A stretch of DNA of 64,000 nt from Variovorax ginsengisoli (GTDB taxonomy: Bacteria > Pseudomonadota > Gammaproteobacteria > Burkholderiales > Burkholderiaceae_C), in the NCBI RefSeq assembly GCF_030811835.1, contig NZ_JAUSRO010000012.1:124001-188000 (forward strand), given 5' to 3'. The notes under the pieces were generated by a model. That model had not been told where the DNA came from. It searched no databases and saw only the letters and a program-made list of their open reading frames with translations. The translations under genes and the position numbers were made by a program. Shown piece by piece: positions 1-10,924 of this stretch. Positions within the stretch are counted from its first letter, which is position 1, and each line of letters begins with the position of its first letter.

Positions 1-771
1 CGAATCCGGCAGCCAGACGTGCAGCGGGAACTGCGCGCTCTTGCCCATGGCGCCGATGAACAGGCAGATACAGATCACCGTGACCAGCATCCACTCGGTG
101 CCGGGGAAGGTGATGGCCGCCAGCGTGCCGGCCTTGGCAAAGGCTTCACCGTAATTCAGCGTACCGGCATAGGCTGCGATGAGGCCAATGCCGAGAATGA
201 AGCCGAAGTCACCCACGCGGTTGACCAAAAAGGCTTTCATGTTCGCGAACACCGCCGTCGGCTTGTTGAACCAGAAGCCGATCAACAGGTACGACACCAG
301 ACCCACTGCCTCCCAGCCGAAAAACAGCTGGAGCATGTTGTTGCTCATCACGAGCATCAACATCGAGAAGGTGAACAGCGAGATGTACGCGAAGAAGCGG
401 TTGTAGCCCTCGTCTTCTTCCATATAGCCGATGGTGTAGATGTGCACCATCAGCGACACGAAGGTCACCACGCACATCATCATGGCGGTCAGGCCGTCGA
501 CCAGGAAGCCGACCTCCATCTTCAGGCCACCCACGATCATCCATTCGTAGAGCGTCGCATTGAAACGCGCACCGTCGACGATCACGCTGCGCAGCGTGAA
601 AGCGGAAATGATGAAGGCGACCAGCACGCCCAGGATGGTCAGCGAATGCGTGACCTTGCGACCGATGCGGTTGCCGGCAAACTGTGTGCCGAAGACGCCT
701 GCCAGGGCGGCGCCGACCAGAGGGGCCAGCGGAACCGCCAGCAGGGTGGATGCAGAAAGCGTTGCGCTCAT
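1..771 (-). CDS. nuoL: NADH-quinone oxidoreductase subunit L, partial (C-terminus outside window)
   Basis: This is the N-terminal 257 residues of the large antiporter-like membrane subunit of respiratory complex I. It takes part in proton pumping in the inner membrane. The fragment is hydrophobic with several membrane segments and carries the conserved WEAVGLVSYLLIGFW-type segment of NuoL. The ATG at 769-771 lies 12 bases after the nuoK stop, in the same order as the other nuo genes. The rest of the protein (family length is above 600 residues) lies beyond position 1 of the window, so the gene is cut by the edge rather than truncated biologically. Confidence 0.95.
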   Translation of the reverse strand, partial: MSATLSASTLLAVPLAPLVGAALAGVFGTQFAGNRIGRKVTHSLTILGVLVAFIISAFTLRSVIVDGARFNATLYEWMIVGGLKMEVGFLVDGLTAMMMCVVTFVSLMVHIYTIGYMEEDEGYNRFFAYISLFTFSMLMLVMSNNMLQLFFGWEAVGLVSYLLIGFWFNKPTAVFANMKAFLVNRVGDFGFILGIGLIAAYAGTLNYGEAFAKAGTLAAITFPGTEWMLVTVICICLFIGAMGKSAQFPLHVWLPDS

Positions 772-783
772 GGTGGACTCTGT

Positions 784-1092
784 TTATCCCTTGAGCGAAT
801 TCAGCTCGTCGACGTTGATGCTCGACTTGTTGCGGAACAGCAGCACGAGCAGCGCAAGACCGATGGCGGACTCGGCCGCGGCCACGGTCAGGATGAAGAA
901 CACGAAGATCTGCCCGTGCATGTCACCCAGGTAATGGGAGAACGCAACAAAGTTCATGTTGACCGCCAGCAGCATCAGTTCGATGCACATCAGCAGCACG
1001 ATGAGGTTCTTGCGGTTCAGGAAGATGCCGATCACCGACATCGCGAACAGCATGGCGCCGAGCGAAAGAAAATGTGGAAGGGTCAGTGTCAT
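784..1092 (-). CDS. nuoK: NADH-quinone oxidoreductase subunit K
   Basis: Small membrane subunit of complex I, 102 residues, the usual length. Three hydrophobic segments are visible, with a conserved Glu in the second ([12 protein letters not shown]) that belongs to the proton channel in this family. The ATG at 1090-1092 overlaps the end of nuoJ by four bases, which suggests translational coupling. Confidence 0.96.
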   Translation of the reverse strand: MTLTLPHFLSLGAMLFAMSVIGIFLNRKNLIVLLMCIELMLLAVNMNFVAFSHYLGDMHGQIFVFFILTVAAAESAIGLALLVLLFRNKSSINVDELNSLKG

Positions 1093-1754
1093 GCCTTCTT
1101 CTCCCCAGGGGCGACAGGTGCGGCTTCGGAAGCGGCGGGCGGTGCAGGCGGCGGAGCGGGTTGGGTCGCGTCGACCTTGACCAGCTTCATGCGGTCGCCG
1201 GCCTTCACGTGGATCTGGTCGCTCACCGCCACGAACTTGGTGTCCTTGCGCGCACGCAGCGTCAGGGCAATGGCGGCAATCATGGCCACCACCAGGATCA
1301 CGGCAGCGATCTGAACGGGATACAGGTATTCGGTGTAGAGCAGGATGCCCAGCGCCTTGGTGTTGGACACCTGAGCGACGGCCGCTGACATGCTCGCCAC
1401 GGGCATCTCTCGGAAGCCACCCATCAGCACATACGCCATCTCCAGCGCAATGACCACACCAACCAGAGCCGCCAGGGGAAAGTGTTTCCAGAACCCCTGT
1501 CGCAGGCTGTCCATGTTCAGGTCCAGCATCATCACGACAAAGAGAAACAGCACCATCACGGCACCGAGGTACACCAGCACCAGCACGATGGCCAGGAACT
1601 CGGCCTGCAGCAGCAGCCAGACGGCCGAAGCCTGCGAGAACGCAAGCATGAGATACAGAACCGCATGCACAGGATTGCGCGCGGTGATCACCCGGAAGGC
1701 TGCGAACAGCAGCACCAACGAGAACAGATAGAAGAAGCCGGTCTTGACGTCCAT
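1089..1754 (-). CDS. nuoJ: NADH-quinone oxidoreductase subunit J
   Basis: Membrane subunit of complex I, 221 residues. It opens with the family pattern of an N-terminal helix followed by [12 protein letters not shown], and has about five membrane segments. The last ~50 residues are a charged and then Pro/Ala-rich tail, a common extension in Burkholderiales. It lies between nuoI and nuoK and overlaps nuoK by four bases. Confidence 0.95.
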   Translation of the reverse strand: MDVKTGFFYLFSLVLLFAAFRVITARNPVHAVLYLMLAFSQASAVWLLLQAEFLAIVLVLVYLGAVMVLFLFVVMMLDLNMDSLRQGFWKHFPLAALVGVVIALEMAYVLMGGFREMPVASMSAAVAQVSNTKALGILLYTEYLYPVQIAAVILVVAMIAAIALTLRARKDTKFVAVSDQIHVKAGDRMKLVKVDATQPAPPPAPPAASEAAPVAPGEKKA

Positions 1755-1780
1755 GGATTTTTCTTTGCGGGCGTCTGCCG

Positions 1781-2290
1781 TTAACGGTATTTCGCGTCCG
1801 CTGCCTTGGCGGCGGCGATCTCGGGCTCGTAGCGGTCGCCCACGGCCAGGAGCATTTCCTTGGTGAAATACAGGTCGCCCCGCTTTTCACCGTGGTATTC
1901 GAGGATGTGCGTTTCCACGATGGAATCGACCGGGCAGCTTTCTTCGCAGAAACCGCAGAAGATGCACTTGGTCAGGTCGATGTCGTAGCGCGAGGTGCGG
2001 CGCGAACCGTCGTCACGCACTTCGGATTCGATCGTGATCGCCACGGCGGGGCACACGGCCTCGCAGAGCTTGCACGCGATGCAACGCTCTTCGCCGTTCT
2101 CGTAGCGACGCAGCGCATGCAGGCCGCGAAAACGCGGCGACAGGGGTGTCTTCTCTTCCGGAAACTGGACGGTGATCTTTCGCCGGAAAGCGTAACGTCC
2201 GGTCAGGACCATGCCCTTGAACAACTCGGTGAGCATGAAGCTCTTGAGGAAGTCCTTGACCGAAAAGGGGGTGGCAGCAACAGCCGTCAT
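1781..2290 (-). CDS. nuoI: NADH-quinone oxidoreductase subunit I (two 4Fe-4S clusters)
   Basis: Peripheral ferredoxin-like subunit of complex I that carries electrons through two [4Fe-4S] clusters towards NuoB. Both CxxCxxCxxxCP motifs are intact: Cys70, 73, 76 and 80, and Cys109, 112, 115 and 119. Length is 169 residues, slightly shorter than in enterobacteria, as in most betaproteobacteria. It sits between nuoH and nuoJ. Confidence 0.97.
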   Translation of the reverse strand: MTAVAATPFSVKDFLKSFMLTELFKGMVLTGRYAFRRKITVQFPEEKTPLSPRFRGLHALRRYENGEERCIACKLCEAVCPAVAITIESEVRDDGSRRTSRYDIDLTKCIFCGFCEESCPVDSIVETHILEYHGEKRGDLYFTKEMLLAVGDRYEPEIAAAKAADAKYR

Positions 2291-2303
2291 CGTATTTTCT
2301 CGC

Positions 2304-3380
2304 TTATTTCCAGATGTTCCAGGGCGTCTGCATCCAGCCCCCGACCACCAGCAGCCACACCAGGGTGACCGGAATGAAGATCTTCCAGCCCAGACGCATG
2401 ATCTGGTCGTAACGGAAGCGCGGGAAGGTACCGCGAATCCAGATGAAGAGCGAGAGCACCAGGAAGGTCTTCAAGCCCAACCAGATCCAACCTGGAATGA
2501 AGTCGAGGAACCCGATCGGCGACAGCCAGCCGCCCAGGAACATCAGCGCAGCCAGGATCGATATGAGCCACATGCTGGCGTATTCGGCCAGGAAGAAGAT
2601 CGCGAAACCCATGCCCGAGTACTCGACCATGTGCCCAGCCACGATTTCAGCTTCGCCTTCGACCACGTCGAAGGGATGGCGATTGGTTTCGGCCACGCCA
2701 GAGATCACGTACACCACGAAGATAGGCAACAGCGGCAGCCAGTTCCACGACAGGAAACCCAGACCCATGTTGGCGCCCATGCCCTTGGCCTGCGACGCGA
2801 CCACGTCGCCCAGGTGCAGGCTGCCGGTCACCATGATCACGATCACCAGGCAGAAGCCCATGGCGATTTCGTAGCTGACCATCTGGGCCGAGGCCCGCAA
2901 GGCACCCAGGAACGCGTACTTCGAATTGGAGGCCCAGCCCGCGATGATCACCCCATACACCTCGATCGAGGTGATCGCCATGATCAGCAGCAGACCTGCG
3001 TTGACATTGGCAAGAATGGCTTCGGGTCCGAACGGAACGGCCACCCAGGCAGCCAGCGCCGGCATGATCGCCATCACAGGGCCCAACCGGAACAGGCCGG
3101 TGCTCGCCGCCGTTGGGTTGATCATTTCCTTGGTCAGAAGCTTCAGCGCATCGGCGATGGGCTGCAGCAAGCCAAAGGGGCCCACACGGTTGGGGCCGTG
3201 ACGTACCTGGATGAAGCCCAGCAGTTTGCGTTCCCACAGCGTGGCGTAGGCCACTGCGCCCAACAACGGGAGCAGCACGCAGATGATCTTGATCAGGCTC
3301 CAGATGACCGGCCAGCCGCCCGCCACCCACCAATTGGCGGCGATCAACCCGCGGCCGAAGCCGTAGATGGAATCGATCAT
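2304..3380 (-). CDS. nuoH: NADH-quinone oxidoreductase subunit H
   Basis: Membrane subunit of complex I at the quinone-binding interface, 358 residues, highly hydrophobic. The signature GPNRVGPFG-type loop ([14 protein letters not shown]) and the acidic loop [17 protein letters not shown] near the quinone channel are both present. The ATG at 3378-3380 overlaps the nuoG stop (ATGA arrangement). Confidence 0.97.
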   Translation of the reverse strand: MIDSIYGFGRGLIAANWWVAGGWPVIWSLIKIICVLLPLLGAVAYATLWERKLLGFIQVRHGPNRVGPFGLLQPIADALKLLTKEMINPTAASTGLFRLGPVMAIMPALAAWVAVPFGPEAILANVNAGLLLIMAITSIEVYGVIIAGWASNSKYAFLGALRASAQMVSYEIAMGFCLVIVIMVTGSLHLGDVVASQAKGMGANMGLGFLSWNWLPLLPIFVVYVISGVAETNRHPFDVVEGEAEIVAGHMVEYSGMGFAIFFLAEYASMWLISILAALMFLGGWLSPIGFLDFIPGWIWLGLKTFLVLSLFIWIRGTFPRFRYDQIMRLGWKIFIPVTLVWLLVVGGWMQTPWNIWK

Positions 3381-5563
3381 GCCGTCACCTCGTCGAGTGC
3401 TGGCTGCGTACCCGTCAACGCCCTGCCCTCACCGCGCGCATCGGCGGTCAATTGCAGCGACGTGGCGCGGCGTACGAGGCCGTCCAGTTGATAAATCGAG
3501 GCCACGACAGGCTCGCCCGCGGCGGCCGGAGCCGCAGCATGCAGGTCGACGCCAGCGGGGGCCGCGTTGTCGAGCAGGTCCGCAGCGACGTGCGTCGCAT
3601 CGGCACCCCGACCTTGGCGCACATAAGCCAACACGTCCTGCGACGATTCGAAATCGAAGCCCTGCAGCCCCAGCAGGTTGGCCAGCACACGCAGCACCTT
3701 CCAGGCCGGACGCGCTTCGGCGCGTGGCTTGACCACCGCATGAAAGCTTTGCAGGCGACCTTCCGCATTGACGAAAGTGCCTGGCGTTTCAGTGAACGGT
3801 GCGATCGGCAGCAGCACATCGCTGAATGCGAGGTTGGTCTTGAACGGGCTCAAGGTCACCACCATCTGCGCATGCTCCAGACCCGCCGGCGCACGGGCAC
3901 CGGCGGCCGAGTCGAACTCGGGCTCGTTGTTGAGCAGCAGCAAGGCCTTGAGGCCACCTGCCAGCATCTGACCGGCATTCAAACCTTCGGCTCCCGGCAG
4001 TGCGTTGACCCATTGGGCGCCCACCGTGTTGGCGGCTTCGGTCAGGTAACCGACGCTGGCGCCGGTTTGTGCACCGATCCATTGCGCGACGGCCAGCAGC
4101 TGCGATGCCTGTGCGTGATGCGCGGCGGCATTGCCCAGCAGGATCGCCTTGCGCTCGCCGCCGAGCAGCGAGGCCGCCATGGCCTTCGCGGCGTCGGTCG
4201 CGGTACCGTTCGACGGCGCGGCAACGCCAGTTTCAGCGCCAATGGCAGTGGCCACGTCGGCCAGCGCCTGCAACCATTCGCCGGCAGCGACGGTGTGCAC
4301 ACCGGCAAGCGTCATGGCCCATGCGTCGCGATGGGCAATTTCACGGGTCGACCCGATGACGCTGACCGCGGCGCCCTTGCGGCTCGCTTGGCGGATGCGC
4401 TGCGCAAACAAGGGATGATCCTTGCGCAGGTTGGAGCCGATCACCAGCACGCGCTGCAACTGGCTGAGCGAGGCGATGGAGGTACCGAGCCAGCGGATGC
4501 CGCTGGACGGCGTGAAGTCGGCATTGCGCAAACGGTAGTCGACGTTTTCACTGCCCAGACCACGCACCAGGGCCGTGGCCAGCGCCAGTTCCTCGACGGT
4601 GCTGTGCGGACTCACCAGTGCACCAATGGCCGCAGCGCCATGGTCGGTCTTGATCTGGCGCAGGCCGTTGGCCACGTATTCGAGCGCAGTCTGCCAGTCC
4701 ACGGCTTGCCATTGACCGCCCTGCTTGAGCATGGGCTGGGTCAGGCGCTCGTCGCTGTTGACGGCCTCGTAGGAGAAGCGATCGCGGTCGGCGATCCAGC
4801 ATTCGTTGACGTCTTCGTTCTCGAGCGGGACGACGCGCATCACCTTGTTGTTCTTGACCTGGACGATCAAATTGGCGCCAGTCGAATCATGCGGGCTCAC
4901 CGACTTGCGGCGCGACAGTTCCCAGGTGCGGGCGCTGTAGCGGAACGGCTTGCTCGTGAGCGCACCGACCGGGCAGATGTCGATCATGTTGCCCGACAGT
5001 TCCGAGTCGACGGTTTCGCCGAGCACGGTCGTGATTTCGGAATGCTCGCCGCGATGGATCATGCCCAGTTCCATCACGCCGGCGACTTCCTGGCCGAATC
5101 GCACGCAGCGGGTGCAATGGATGCAACGGCTCATTTCCTCCATGCTGATCAGCGGGCCTACGTCCTTGTGGAAGACAACGCGCTTTTCTTCCTCGTAGCG
5201 CGAGGAGCCTGCACCGTAGCCCACGGCCAGATCCTGCAGCTGGCATTCGCCGCCCTGGTCGCAGATCGGGCAATCCAGCGGATGGTTGATCAGGAGAAAC
5301 TCCATGACCGACTGCTGTGCCTTGATCGCCTTCTCGCTCTTGGTCCGAACGATCATGCCCTGCGTCACCGGGGTGGCGCAGGCAGGCATCGGCTTGGGCG
5401 CCTTTTCGACGTCCACCAGGCACATGCGGCAGTTCGCCGCAATGCTGAGCTTCTTGTGATAGCAGAAGTGCGGGATGTACGTGCCCGCCTTGTCGGCCGC
5501 ATGCATGATCATGCTGCCTTCGGTCACGTCGACCTTCTTGCCGTCGAGTTCGATTTCAACCAT
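3377..5563 (-). CDS. nuoG: NADH-quinone oxidoreductase subunit G (lacks N7 cluster ligands)
   Basis: Largest peripheral subunit of complex I, 728 residues. Residues 1-78 form a [2Fe-2S] ferredoxin domain (Cys34, 45, 48, 62). His94, Cys98, Cys101 and Cys107 bind a [4Fe-4S] cluster, as do Cys147, 150, 153 and 197. A molybdopterin-oxidoreductase-like fold follows. In the region that binds the extra N7 cluster in E. coli-type NuoG (about residues 215-256), only Cys255 remains, so N7 is probably absent, as in mitochondrial complex I. The start is the ATG at 5561-5563, because upstream codons run into nuoF and the ferredoxin fold starts immediately. Confidence 0.97.
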   Translation of the reverse strand: MVEIELDGKKVDVTEGSMIMHAADKAGTYIPHFCYHKKLSIAANCRMCLVDVEKAPKPMPACATPVTQGMIVRTKSEKAIKAQQSVMEFLLINHPLDCPICDQGGECQLQDLAVGYGAGSSRYEEEKRVVFHKDVGPLISMEEMSRCIHCTRCVRFGQEVAGVMELGMIHRGEHSEITTVLGETVDSELSGNMIDICPVGALTSKPFRYSARTWELSRRKSVSPHDSTGANLIVQVKNNKVMRVVPLENEDVNECWIADRDRFSYEAVNSDERLTQPMLKQGGQWQAVDWQTALEYVANGLRQIKTDHGAAAIGALVSPHSTVEELALATALVRGLGSENVDYRLRNADFTPSSGIRWLGTSIASLSQLQRVLVIGSNLRKDHPLFAQRIRQASRKGAAVSVIGSTREIAHRDAWAMTLAGVHTVAAGEWLQALADVATAIGAETGVAAPSNGTATDAAKAMAASLLGGERKAILLGNAAAHHAQASQLLAVAQWIGAQTGASVGYLTEAANTVGAQWVNALPGAEGLNAGQMLAGGLKALLLLNNEPEFDSAAGARAPAGLEHAQMVVTLSPFKTNLAFSDVLLPIAPFTETPGTFVNAEGRLQSFHAVVKPRAEARPAWKVLRVLANLLGLQGFDFESSQDVLAYVRQGRGADATHVAADLLDNAAPAGVDLHAAAPAAAGEPVVASIYQLDGLVRRATSLQLTADARGEGRALTGTQPALDEVTA

Positions 5564-5580
5564 ATGTCTTTTCCAGTCCC

Positions 5581-6924
5581 TCAGGCCTTGGCGGCCGTGG
5601 TGGGGACGTAGCCCGGAATCAGCGCCTCGAACTCGTGGCGGAAGTGCTTGATCATCGCGCGCACCGGCATCGCCGCAGCGTCGCCGAGTGCACAGATCGT
5701 GCGGCCCTGAATGTTGTCCGCCACCGAATTGAGCAGGTCCATGTCGTTCTGGCGGCCTTGCCCATTGTGGATGCGGTCGACCACGCGCCACAGCCAACCC
5801 GTGCCTTCACGGCACGGCGTGCACTGGCCGCAGGATTCATGCATGTAGAAATACGAGAGGCGCTTGAGCGACTCGACCATCGAGCGGCTGTCGTCCATCA
5901 CGATGACTGCGCCCGAGCCCAGCATGGAGCCGGCTTTGGAGATGGAGTCGTAGTCCATGGTGCAGGCCATCATGATGTCGGCCGGCAGCACCGGCGACGA
6001 TGATCCACCCGGGATCACGGCCTTGAGCTGGCGACCCTTGCGCACGCCACCGGCGAGCTCGAGCAGCTTGGCGAACGGCGTCCCCATCGGCACTTCGTAG
6101 TTGCCAGGCAACTCGACGTCGCCGCTGACCGAATAGATCTTGGTGCCGCCATTGTTCGGCTTGCCGCACTCGAGGTAGGCCGGACCGCCATTGCGAATGA
6201 TCCAGGGCACCGCCGCGAAGGTCTCGGTGTTGTTGATGGTCGTCGGCTTGCCGTACAGGCCGAAGCTCGCCGGGAACGGCGGCTTGAAGCGCGGCTGGCC
6301 CTTCTTGCCCTCGAGCGATTCGAGCAGCGCGGTTTCTTCGCCACAGATGTACGCGCCAAAGCCGTGGGCTGCGTGCAGCTGGAAGTTATAGGTGCTGCCC
6401 ATGATGGCATCGCCCAGATAGCCGGCCGCACGAGCTTCTTCCAGCGCCTCTTCGAAGCGGTCGTAGCTCTGGAAGATTTCGCCGTGGATGTAGTTGTAGC
6501 CCACGCTGATGCCCATCGCATACGCTGCGATGGCCATGCCCTCGATCACGATGTGCGGGTTGAACTGCAGGATGTCGCGGTCCTTGCATGTACCCGGCTC
6601 GCCTTCGTCCGAGTTGCAGACAAGGTACTTCTGGCCCGGGAACTGGCGGGGCATGAAGCTCCACTTCAGGCCCGTCGGAAAGCCTGCGCCGCCGCGGCCG
6701 CGCAGGCCGGAAGCCTTGACCTCGGCGATCACCTGGTCGGGCGTCAAGCCCTCGGTCAGGATCTTGCGCAATGCCTGGTAGCCGCCACGCGACTCATAGT
6801 CGGCCAGGCGCCAGTTGGTGCCGTCCAGACCGTCATAAATCTGCGCGCCGATGTGCCGGCCATGAAAGCAGGTTTGAACGCCGGTGGCCTGAAACTGAGA
6901 CAGAACTTGTTCGGGCGACATCAT
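5581..6924 (-). CDS. nuoF: NADH-quinone oxidoreductase subunit F (FMN, NADH site)
   Basis: Flavoprotein that oxidises NADH and passes electrons through FMN to the iron-sulfur chain of complex I. The glycine-rich [13 protein letters not shown] motif near residue 80 and the [12 protein letters not shown] region form the NADH/FMN site. [12 protein letters not shown] near residue 360 supplies [4Fe-4S] ligands. Length is 447 residues. Two ATG codons occur in tandem at 6919-6924; the first overlaps the nuoE stop, giving coupled translation, and I chose it. Confidence 0.96.
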   Translation of the reverse strand: MMSPEQVLSQFQATGVQTCFHGRHIGAQIYDGLDGTNWRLADYESRGGYQALRKILTEGLTPDQVIAEVKASGLRGRGGAGFPTGLKWSFMPRQFPGQKYLVCNSDEGEPGTCKDRDILQFNPHIVIEGMAIAAYAMGISVGYNYIHGEIFQSYDRFEEALEEARAAGYLGDAIMGSTYNFQLHAAHGFGAYICGEETALLESLEGKKGQPRFKPPFPASFGLYGKPTTINNTETFAAVPWIIRNGGPAYLECGKPNNGGTKIYSVSGDVELPGNYEVPMGTPFAKLLELAGGVRKGRQLKAVIPGGSSSPVLPADIMMACTMDYDSISKAGSMLGSGAVIVMDDSRSMVESLKRLSYFYMHESCGQCTPCREGTGWLWRVVDRIHNGQGRQNDMDLLNSVADNIQGRTICALGDAAAMPVRAMIKHFRHEFEALIPGYVPTTAAKA

Positions 6925-7451
6925 TTCGCTCCCTCGGTCGACGAGGCACGCAGCCCGTCGATCAACTGGTCGAGCTTTTCGTTGCTCATGAAGCTGCACA
7001 TCGTGCGGTCGTTGACCAGCATGACGGGCGAATCGGCGCATGCGCCCAGACATTCGCTCTGCTGCAATGTGAACAGGCCGTCGGCGGTCGTCTCACCCAT
7101 GCGGATGCCCAGCTTCTTCTCGAGATGCACGAGCGCCGTCACACCATCGCGCAACTGGCACGGCAGGTTGGTGCAGACGTTGAGCTTGAACCGACCCGTC
7201 GGATGCTGGTTGTACATGTTGTAGAAGGTCGTGACTTCATGCACAGCGATCGGCGCCATGCCCAGGTAGTCGGCGATGACCTTCTCGCTGGCGAGGCTCA
7301 CGTGGCCCAACTCCTGCTGGACGATGGCCAGGCAGGCCATCACGGCGGACTGCGCCTGATCGGCCGGGTACTTGGCAACCTCGCGCGCGAAGCGCTCGAT
7401 CGTGGCGGCGGAAATCGTCGCGTTGCCTTCGGGAATGTGAGCGTTGCTCAT
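6921..7451 (-). CDS. nuoE: NADH-quinone oxidoreductase subunit E (2Fe-2S)
   Basis: Thioredoxin-fold [2Fe-2S] subunit that forms the NADH dehydrogenase module with NuoF and NuoG. Cluster ligands Cys93, Cys98, Cys134 and Cys138 are in place. Length is 176 residues. The ATG at 7449-7451 overlaps the end of nuoD by four bases. Confidence 0.96.
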   Translation of the reverse strand: MSNAHIPEGNATISAATIERFAREVAKYPADQAQSAVMACLAIVQQELGHVSLASEKVIADYLGMAPIAVHEVTTFYNMYNQHPTGRFKLNVCTNLPCQLRDGVTALVHLEKKLGIRMGETTADGLFTLQQSECLGACADSPVMLVNDRTMCSFMSNEKLDQLIDGLRASSTEGAK

Positions 7452-8701
7452 CGGTCGATTTCTCCGAACACGATGTCCAGGGTCCCGATCACGGCAACGG
7501 TGTCCGCGATCATGTGGCCGCGCGCCATTTCGTCGAGCGCGGAAAGATGCACGAAGCCCGGCGCGCGGATCTTCAGGCGGTACGGCTTGTTCGCGCCATC
7601 GCTCACCAGGTAGATGCCGAACTCGCCCTTCGGGTGCTCGACGGCGGCATATGCTTCGCCTTCGGGCACGTGGAAACCTTCGGTAAAGAGCTTGAAGTGG
7701 TGGATCAGCTCTTCCATGTTGGCCTTCATGGCCTCCCGCTCCGGTGCCGCCACCTTGTGGTTGTCGGTGATCACCGGGCCAGGATTCACGCGCAGCCAGT
7801 CCACGCATTGCTTGATGATGCGGTTGGACTGCGCCATTTCTTCCATGCGCACCAGATAGCGGTCGTAGCAGTCGCCGGTCTTGCCCACGGGGATGTCGAA
7901 ATCCATGCGGTCGTACACATCGTAGGGCTGCGTCTTGCGCAGGTCCCAGGCCACGCCCGAGCCACGCAGCATCGGACCGGTCAACCCGAGATTGAGCGCG
8001 CGATCGGCGTCCATGACACCGATGCCCACCGTGCGCTGCTTCCAGATGCGGTTGTCGGTCAGGAGGGTGTGGTACTCCTCCATGTGCTTGACGAAACGCT
8101 TCGTGAAGTCGTCGATGAAGTCGAGCATCGAACCCTGGCGGTTCTCGTTCATGCGAGCGAGGGCCTTGGCGTTCTTGATCTTGCTCACCTTGTACTGCGG
8201 CATCGTGTCCGGCAGGTCGCGGTAGACGCCACCCGGCCGGAAGTAGGCCGCGTGCATGCGCGCGCCGGAGACGGCTTCGTACAGATCGAACAGGTCCTCA
8301 CGTTCGCGGAACGCGTAGATCAGGATGGTCGAACTGCCGCAGTCATTGCCGTGCGAACCGAGCCACATCAGGTGGTTCAGGAGGCGCGTGATTTCAGCAA
8401 ACATCACGCGGATGTATTGCGCACGAATCGGCACCTCGAGGCCCAGCAGCTTCTCGATCGCCAGGCAGTAGGCGTGCTCGTTGCTCATCATCGACACATA
8501 GTCGAGACGATCCATGTACGGGAGCGACTGGATGAAGGTCTTGCCTTCGGCCAGTTTTTCAGTCGCGCGGTGCAGCAGGCCGATATGCGGGTCGGCGCGC
8601 TGGACGACTTCACCGTCGAGTTCGAGCACGAGGCGCAGCACACCATGCGCCGCAGGATGCTGCGGCCCGAAGTTGAGCGTGTAGTTCTTGATTTCAGCCA
8701 T
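7448..8701 (-). CDS. nuoD: NADH-quinone oxidoreductase subunit D
   Basis: 49-kDa-type subunit of complex I that builds the quinone-reduction site together with NuoB. Length is 417 residues, typical for the unfused form. It begins with the conserved [15 protein letters not shown] segment and contains the HIGLLHR and RADPHIG motifs. It is separate from nuoC here, unlike the fused nuoCD of E. coli. Confidence 0.97.
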   Translation of the reverse strand: MAEIKNYTLNFGPQHPAAHGVLRLVLELDGEVVQRADPHIGLLHRATEKLAEGKTFIQSLPYMDRLDYVSMMSNEHAYCLAIEKLLGLEVPIRAQYIRVMFAEITRLLNHLMWLGSHGNDCGSSTILIYAFREREDLFDLYEAVSGARMHAAYFRPGGVYRDLPDTMPQYKVSKIKNAKALARMNENRQGSMLDFIDDFTKRFVKHMEEYHTLLTDNRIWKQRTVGIGVMDADRALNLGLTGPMLRGSGVAWDLRKTQPYDVYDRMDFDIPVGKTGDCYDRYLVRMEEMAQSNRIIKQCVDWLRVNPGPVITDNHKVAAPEREAMKANMEELIHHFKLFTEGFHVPEGEAYAAVEHPKGEFGIYLVSDGANKPYRLKIRAPGFVHLSALDEMARGHMIADTVAVIGTLDIVFGEIDR

Positions 8702-8728
8702 GTTCGATCACCAGAGGTCGCGAGACCT

Positions 8729-9337
8729 TCAGTGCAGGCCTCCATAGTTTTCTTCGCGGATGATGCGCGGCGTGACTTCACGCGGCTCGATGGTCACGGG
8801 CTGGTAGACCACCCGCTTGAGTTCTTCGTCGTAACGCATCTCGACATGCCCGGACAACGGAAAGTCCTTGCGGAACGGGTGGCCGATGAAACCGTAGTCC
8901 GTGAGGATGCGACGCAGGTCTTCATGACCTTCGAAAACGATGCCGAACAGGTCGAAGGCTTCGCGCTCGAACCAATTGGCCGAATTCCAGATCTGCATCA
9001 CCGATGGCAGCATCGGGAAATCGTCGTCCGCACAGAACACCTTCACACGCACGCGCTGGTTCAAGCTCACCGAAAGCAGGTGCGCCACCACACAATAGCG
9101 CAGGCCATCCCACTCGCGGTCACGGTAGGTCGAATAGTCGACACCGCAGATGTCGATCAGCTGCTCGAACTTGCAGCCCGGTGCATGGCGCAGCACCTGC
9201 ATGGCCTCGAGGTAGTTCGCCGCCGTCACGGTCAGCGTGACCTCACCCAGGGCCACAACCAGGCTCTTCACCTTGTCGCCCAGCGCAAGCGCAAGCGTGT
9301 CCTTCAGGACTTCGGGATCAATCGCAAAAGATGTCAT
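8729..9337 (-). CDS. nuoC: NADH-quinone oxidoreductase subunit C
   Basis: 30-kDa-type peripheral subunit of complex I, 202 residues. The C-terminal signature [12 protein letters not shown] followed by [20 protein letters not shown] is intact. It lies between nuoB and nuoD. Confidence 0.96.
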   Translation of the reverse strand: MTSFAIDPEVLKDTLALALGDKVKSLVVALGEVTLTVTAANYLEAMQVLRHAPGCKFEQLIDICGVDYSTYRDREWDGLRYCVVAHLLSVSLNQRVRVKVFCADDDFPMLPSVMQIWNSANWFEREAFDLFGIVFEGHEDLRRILTDYGFIGHPFRKDFPLSGHVEMRYDEELKRVVYQPVTIEPREVTPRIIREENYGGLH

Positions 9338-9349
9338 GAATGGTCCGAC

Positions 9350-9832
9350 TCAGGCACGCGCGATGGTATTGGTGCGACGCACCTTCTGTTGCAGCTGGAT
9401 GATCCCGTAGATCAAGGCTTCGGCCGTGGGCGGGCAACCCGGCACGTAAACATCGACCGGCACGATGCGGTCGCAGCCACGTACCACCGAATAACTGTAG
9501 TGGTAATAGCCACCGCCATTGGCACACGAGCCCATCGACAACACCCAGCGCGGCTCAGCCATCTGGTCATAGACCTTGCGCAACGCAGGCGCCATCTTGT
9601 TGCAAAGCGTGCCCGCCACGATCATCAGATCGGATTGCCGCGGGCTCGCACGGAACACCTCGGCGCCGAAACGCCCGATGTCGTAGCGCGCTGCAGCAGC
9701 ATGCATCATCTCGACCGCACAACAGGCCAGACCGAAGGTCATGGGCCAGAGCGAGCCGGTCTTGGCCCAGTTCACCACCGAGTCGTAGGACGTGGTGACG
9801 AAGCCTTCTTTAAAAACGCCTTCAATAGCCAT
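9350..9832 (-). CDS. nuoB: NADH-quinone oxidoreductase subunit B (N2 cluster)
   Basis: Subunit that holds the terminal [4Fe-4S] cluster N2, which reduces quinone. The adjacent cysteines Cys37 and Cys38 (LACCAVEMM), Cys103 (GSCANGGG) and Cys133 ([10 protein letters not shown]) match the known ligands. Length is 160 residues, the usual size. Confidence 0.97.
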   Translation of the reverse strand: MAIEGVFKEGFVTTSYDSVVNWAKTGSLWPMTFGLACCAVEMMHAAAARYDIGRFGAEVFRASPRQSDLMIVAGTLCNKMAPALRKVYDQMAEPRWVLSMGSCANGGGYYHYSYSVVRGCDRIVPVDVYVPGCPPTAEALIYGIIQLQQKVRRTNTIARA

Positions 9833-9857
9833 GGCTTACCTTGTTGCCGACGTACGG

Positions 9858-10217
9858 CTATTCCCAGTCAAGAGCACCCTTTTTCCACTCGTAGGCAAAG
9901 CCCACGACCAGAATCGCCAGGAAGATCACAACCGCCCAGAAGCCGGTGGCACCGACGTCCTTGAGCGCCACCGCCCAGGGAAACAGGAACGCGATCTCGA
10001 GGTCGAAAAGAATGAAAAGGATGGCCACCAGGTAGTAGCGGACATCGAACTGCATGCGGGCATTCTCAAAAGCCTCGAAGCCGCACTCATAAGGGGAATT
10101 TTTGGCCGCATCAGGACGATTGGGGCCGAGGATGAAACCGATGACCTGTGGTGCGACCCCCACACCGATGCCGACCAGAATAAACAAAAGGACGGGAAGG
10201 TAAGAGTCGAGGTTCAT
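9858..10217 (-). CDS. nuoA: NADH-quinone oxidoreductase subunit A
   Basis: Small membrane subunit of complex I with three hydrophobic segments and the conserved PYECGFE loop. The ATG at 10215-10217 gives 119 residues, the usual length. A TTG three codons upstream would add only three residues and is less likely. It is the first nuo gene, 65 bases after the 3' end of tRNA-Leu, so the tRNA and nuo genes may share a transcript. Confidence 0.95.
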   Translation of the reverse strand: MNLDSYLPVLLFILVGIGVGVAPQVIGFILGPNRPDAAKNSPYECGFEAFENARMQFDVRYYLVAILFILFDLEIAFLFPWAVALKDVGATGFWAVVIFLAILVVGFAYEWKKGALDWE

Positions 10218-10242
10218 CTGGTTCAATCACCGCTTGCCGCCA

Positions 10243-10272
10243 GCAGAGATCAACTTCGGCGTTGATCTCTGC
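10243..10272 (-). other. 12-bp stem hairpin between tRNA-Leu and nuoA
   Basis: A perfect inverted repeat, GCAGAGATCAAC at 10243-10254 and its complement at 10261-10272, closes a six-base loop. It lies 10 bases after the tRNA 3' end on the minus strand and 26 bases before the nuoA start. No U-run follows, so it does not look like a classical intrinsic terminator. It may help tRNA 3' processing or stabilise the nuo message (inference). Confidence 0.6.
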
Positions 10273-10282
10273 CGACGAGATT

Positions 10283-10367
10283 TGGTGCGGTCGGCGAGAC
10301 TCGAACTCGCACAGCTTTCGCCACTACCCCCTCAAGATAGCGTGTCTACCAATTTCACCACGACCGC
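10283..10367 (-). tRNA. tRNA-Leu (anticodon GAG)
   Basis: Read on the minus strand, the seven-base acceptor arms GCGGTCG and CGACCGC pair (10361-10367 with 10287-10293). An A discriminator and an encoded CCA end follow (10283-10286). The anticodon arm CTATC-TTGAGGG-GGTAG shows anticodon GAG. The D arm, a long variable arm and the T arm with GTTCGAGTC are all recognisable, as expected for a class II tRNA. Total length is 85 bases. Confidence 0.96.
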
Positions 10368-10485
10368 GGTTTTGTGCTGCCCGGATGGCATGAGGAACCC
10401 AGAGGGTTTTGGCTTTCCGGTGCAGCTTTAGAGTATACCCTCGATACGACCACTTTCCTGTTGCACTCGCATCGAAACTTACGGT

Positions 10486-10890
10486 TTATTTACCTGGAAT
10501 CTGCGAGGCGCCAGAGGCAGGCACAGCAGGCGCTGAAGCTGCTGGGGCAGTCGGTGCCGCACCCGAAGGAATCTGCGACGCAGGCGCCGAAGCCGGTGCA
10601 GCGGGCACACCCACTGCTGCACGCTCGAGCAAGCTGCCACCGCCGGCGGGGCGGGCATGACTGAAGTAGGCCAGCAGCAATGTGCACACGAAGAACACAG
10701 CGGCAAGCACCGCCGTGGTTCGCGACAGGAAGTTGGCACTGCCGCTCGCGCCGAACAGGCTACCCGCACTGCCGCTACCGAAAGCAGCACCCATGTCGGC
10801 GCCCTTGCCGTGCTGGATGAGGATCAGCCCGATCATCGTCAGGGCGGTGAGCATTTGCACGCCCACGAGGATATTGAGGACCACATTCAT
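10486..10890 (-). CDS. secG: Preprotein translocase subunit SecG
   Basis: Inner-membrane accessory subunit of the SecYEG protein export channel. Two hydrophobic helices flank the family loop IQHGKGADMGAAFGSG-SGSLFG. The C-terminal ~50 residues form a low-complexity Ala/Pro/Ser tail, giving 134 residues instead of the ~110 of E. coli; such tails are common in Burkholderiales. It sits 34 bases after tpiA in the same direction. Confidence 0.96.
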   Translation of the reverse strand: MNVVLNILVGVQMLTALTMIGLILIQHGKGADMGAAFGSGSAGSLFGASGSANFLSRTTAVLAAVFFVCTLLLAYFSHARPAGGGSLLERAAVGVPAAPASAPASQIPSGAAPTAPAASAPAVPASGASQIPGK

Positions 10891-10924
10891 TCGTTCTTAC
10901 TCCTAATTGGACTGCCGCTCGCGC

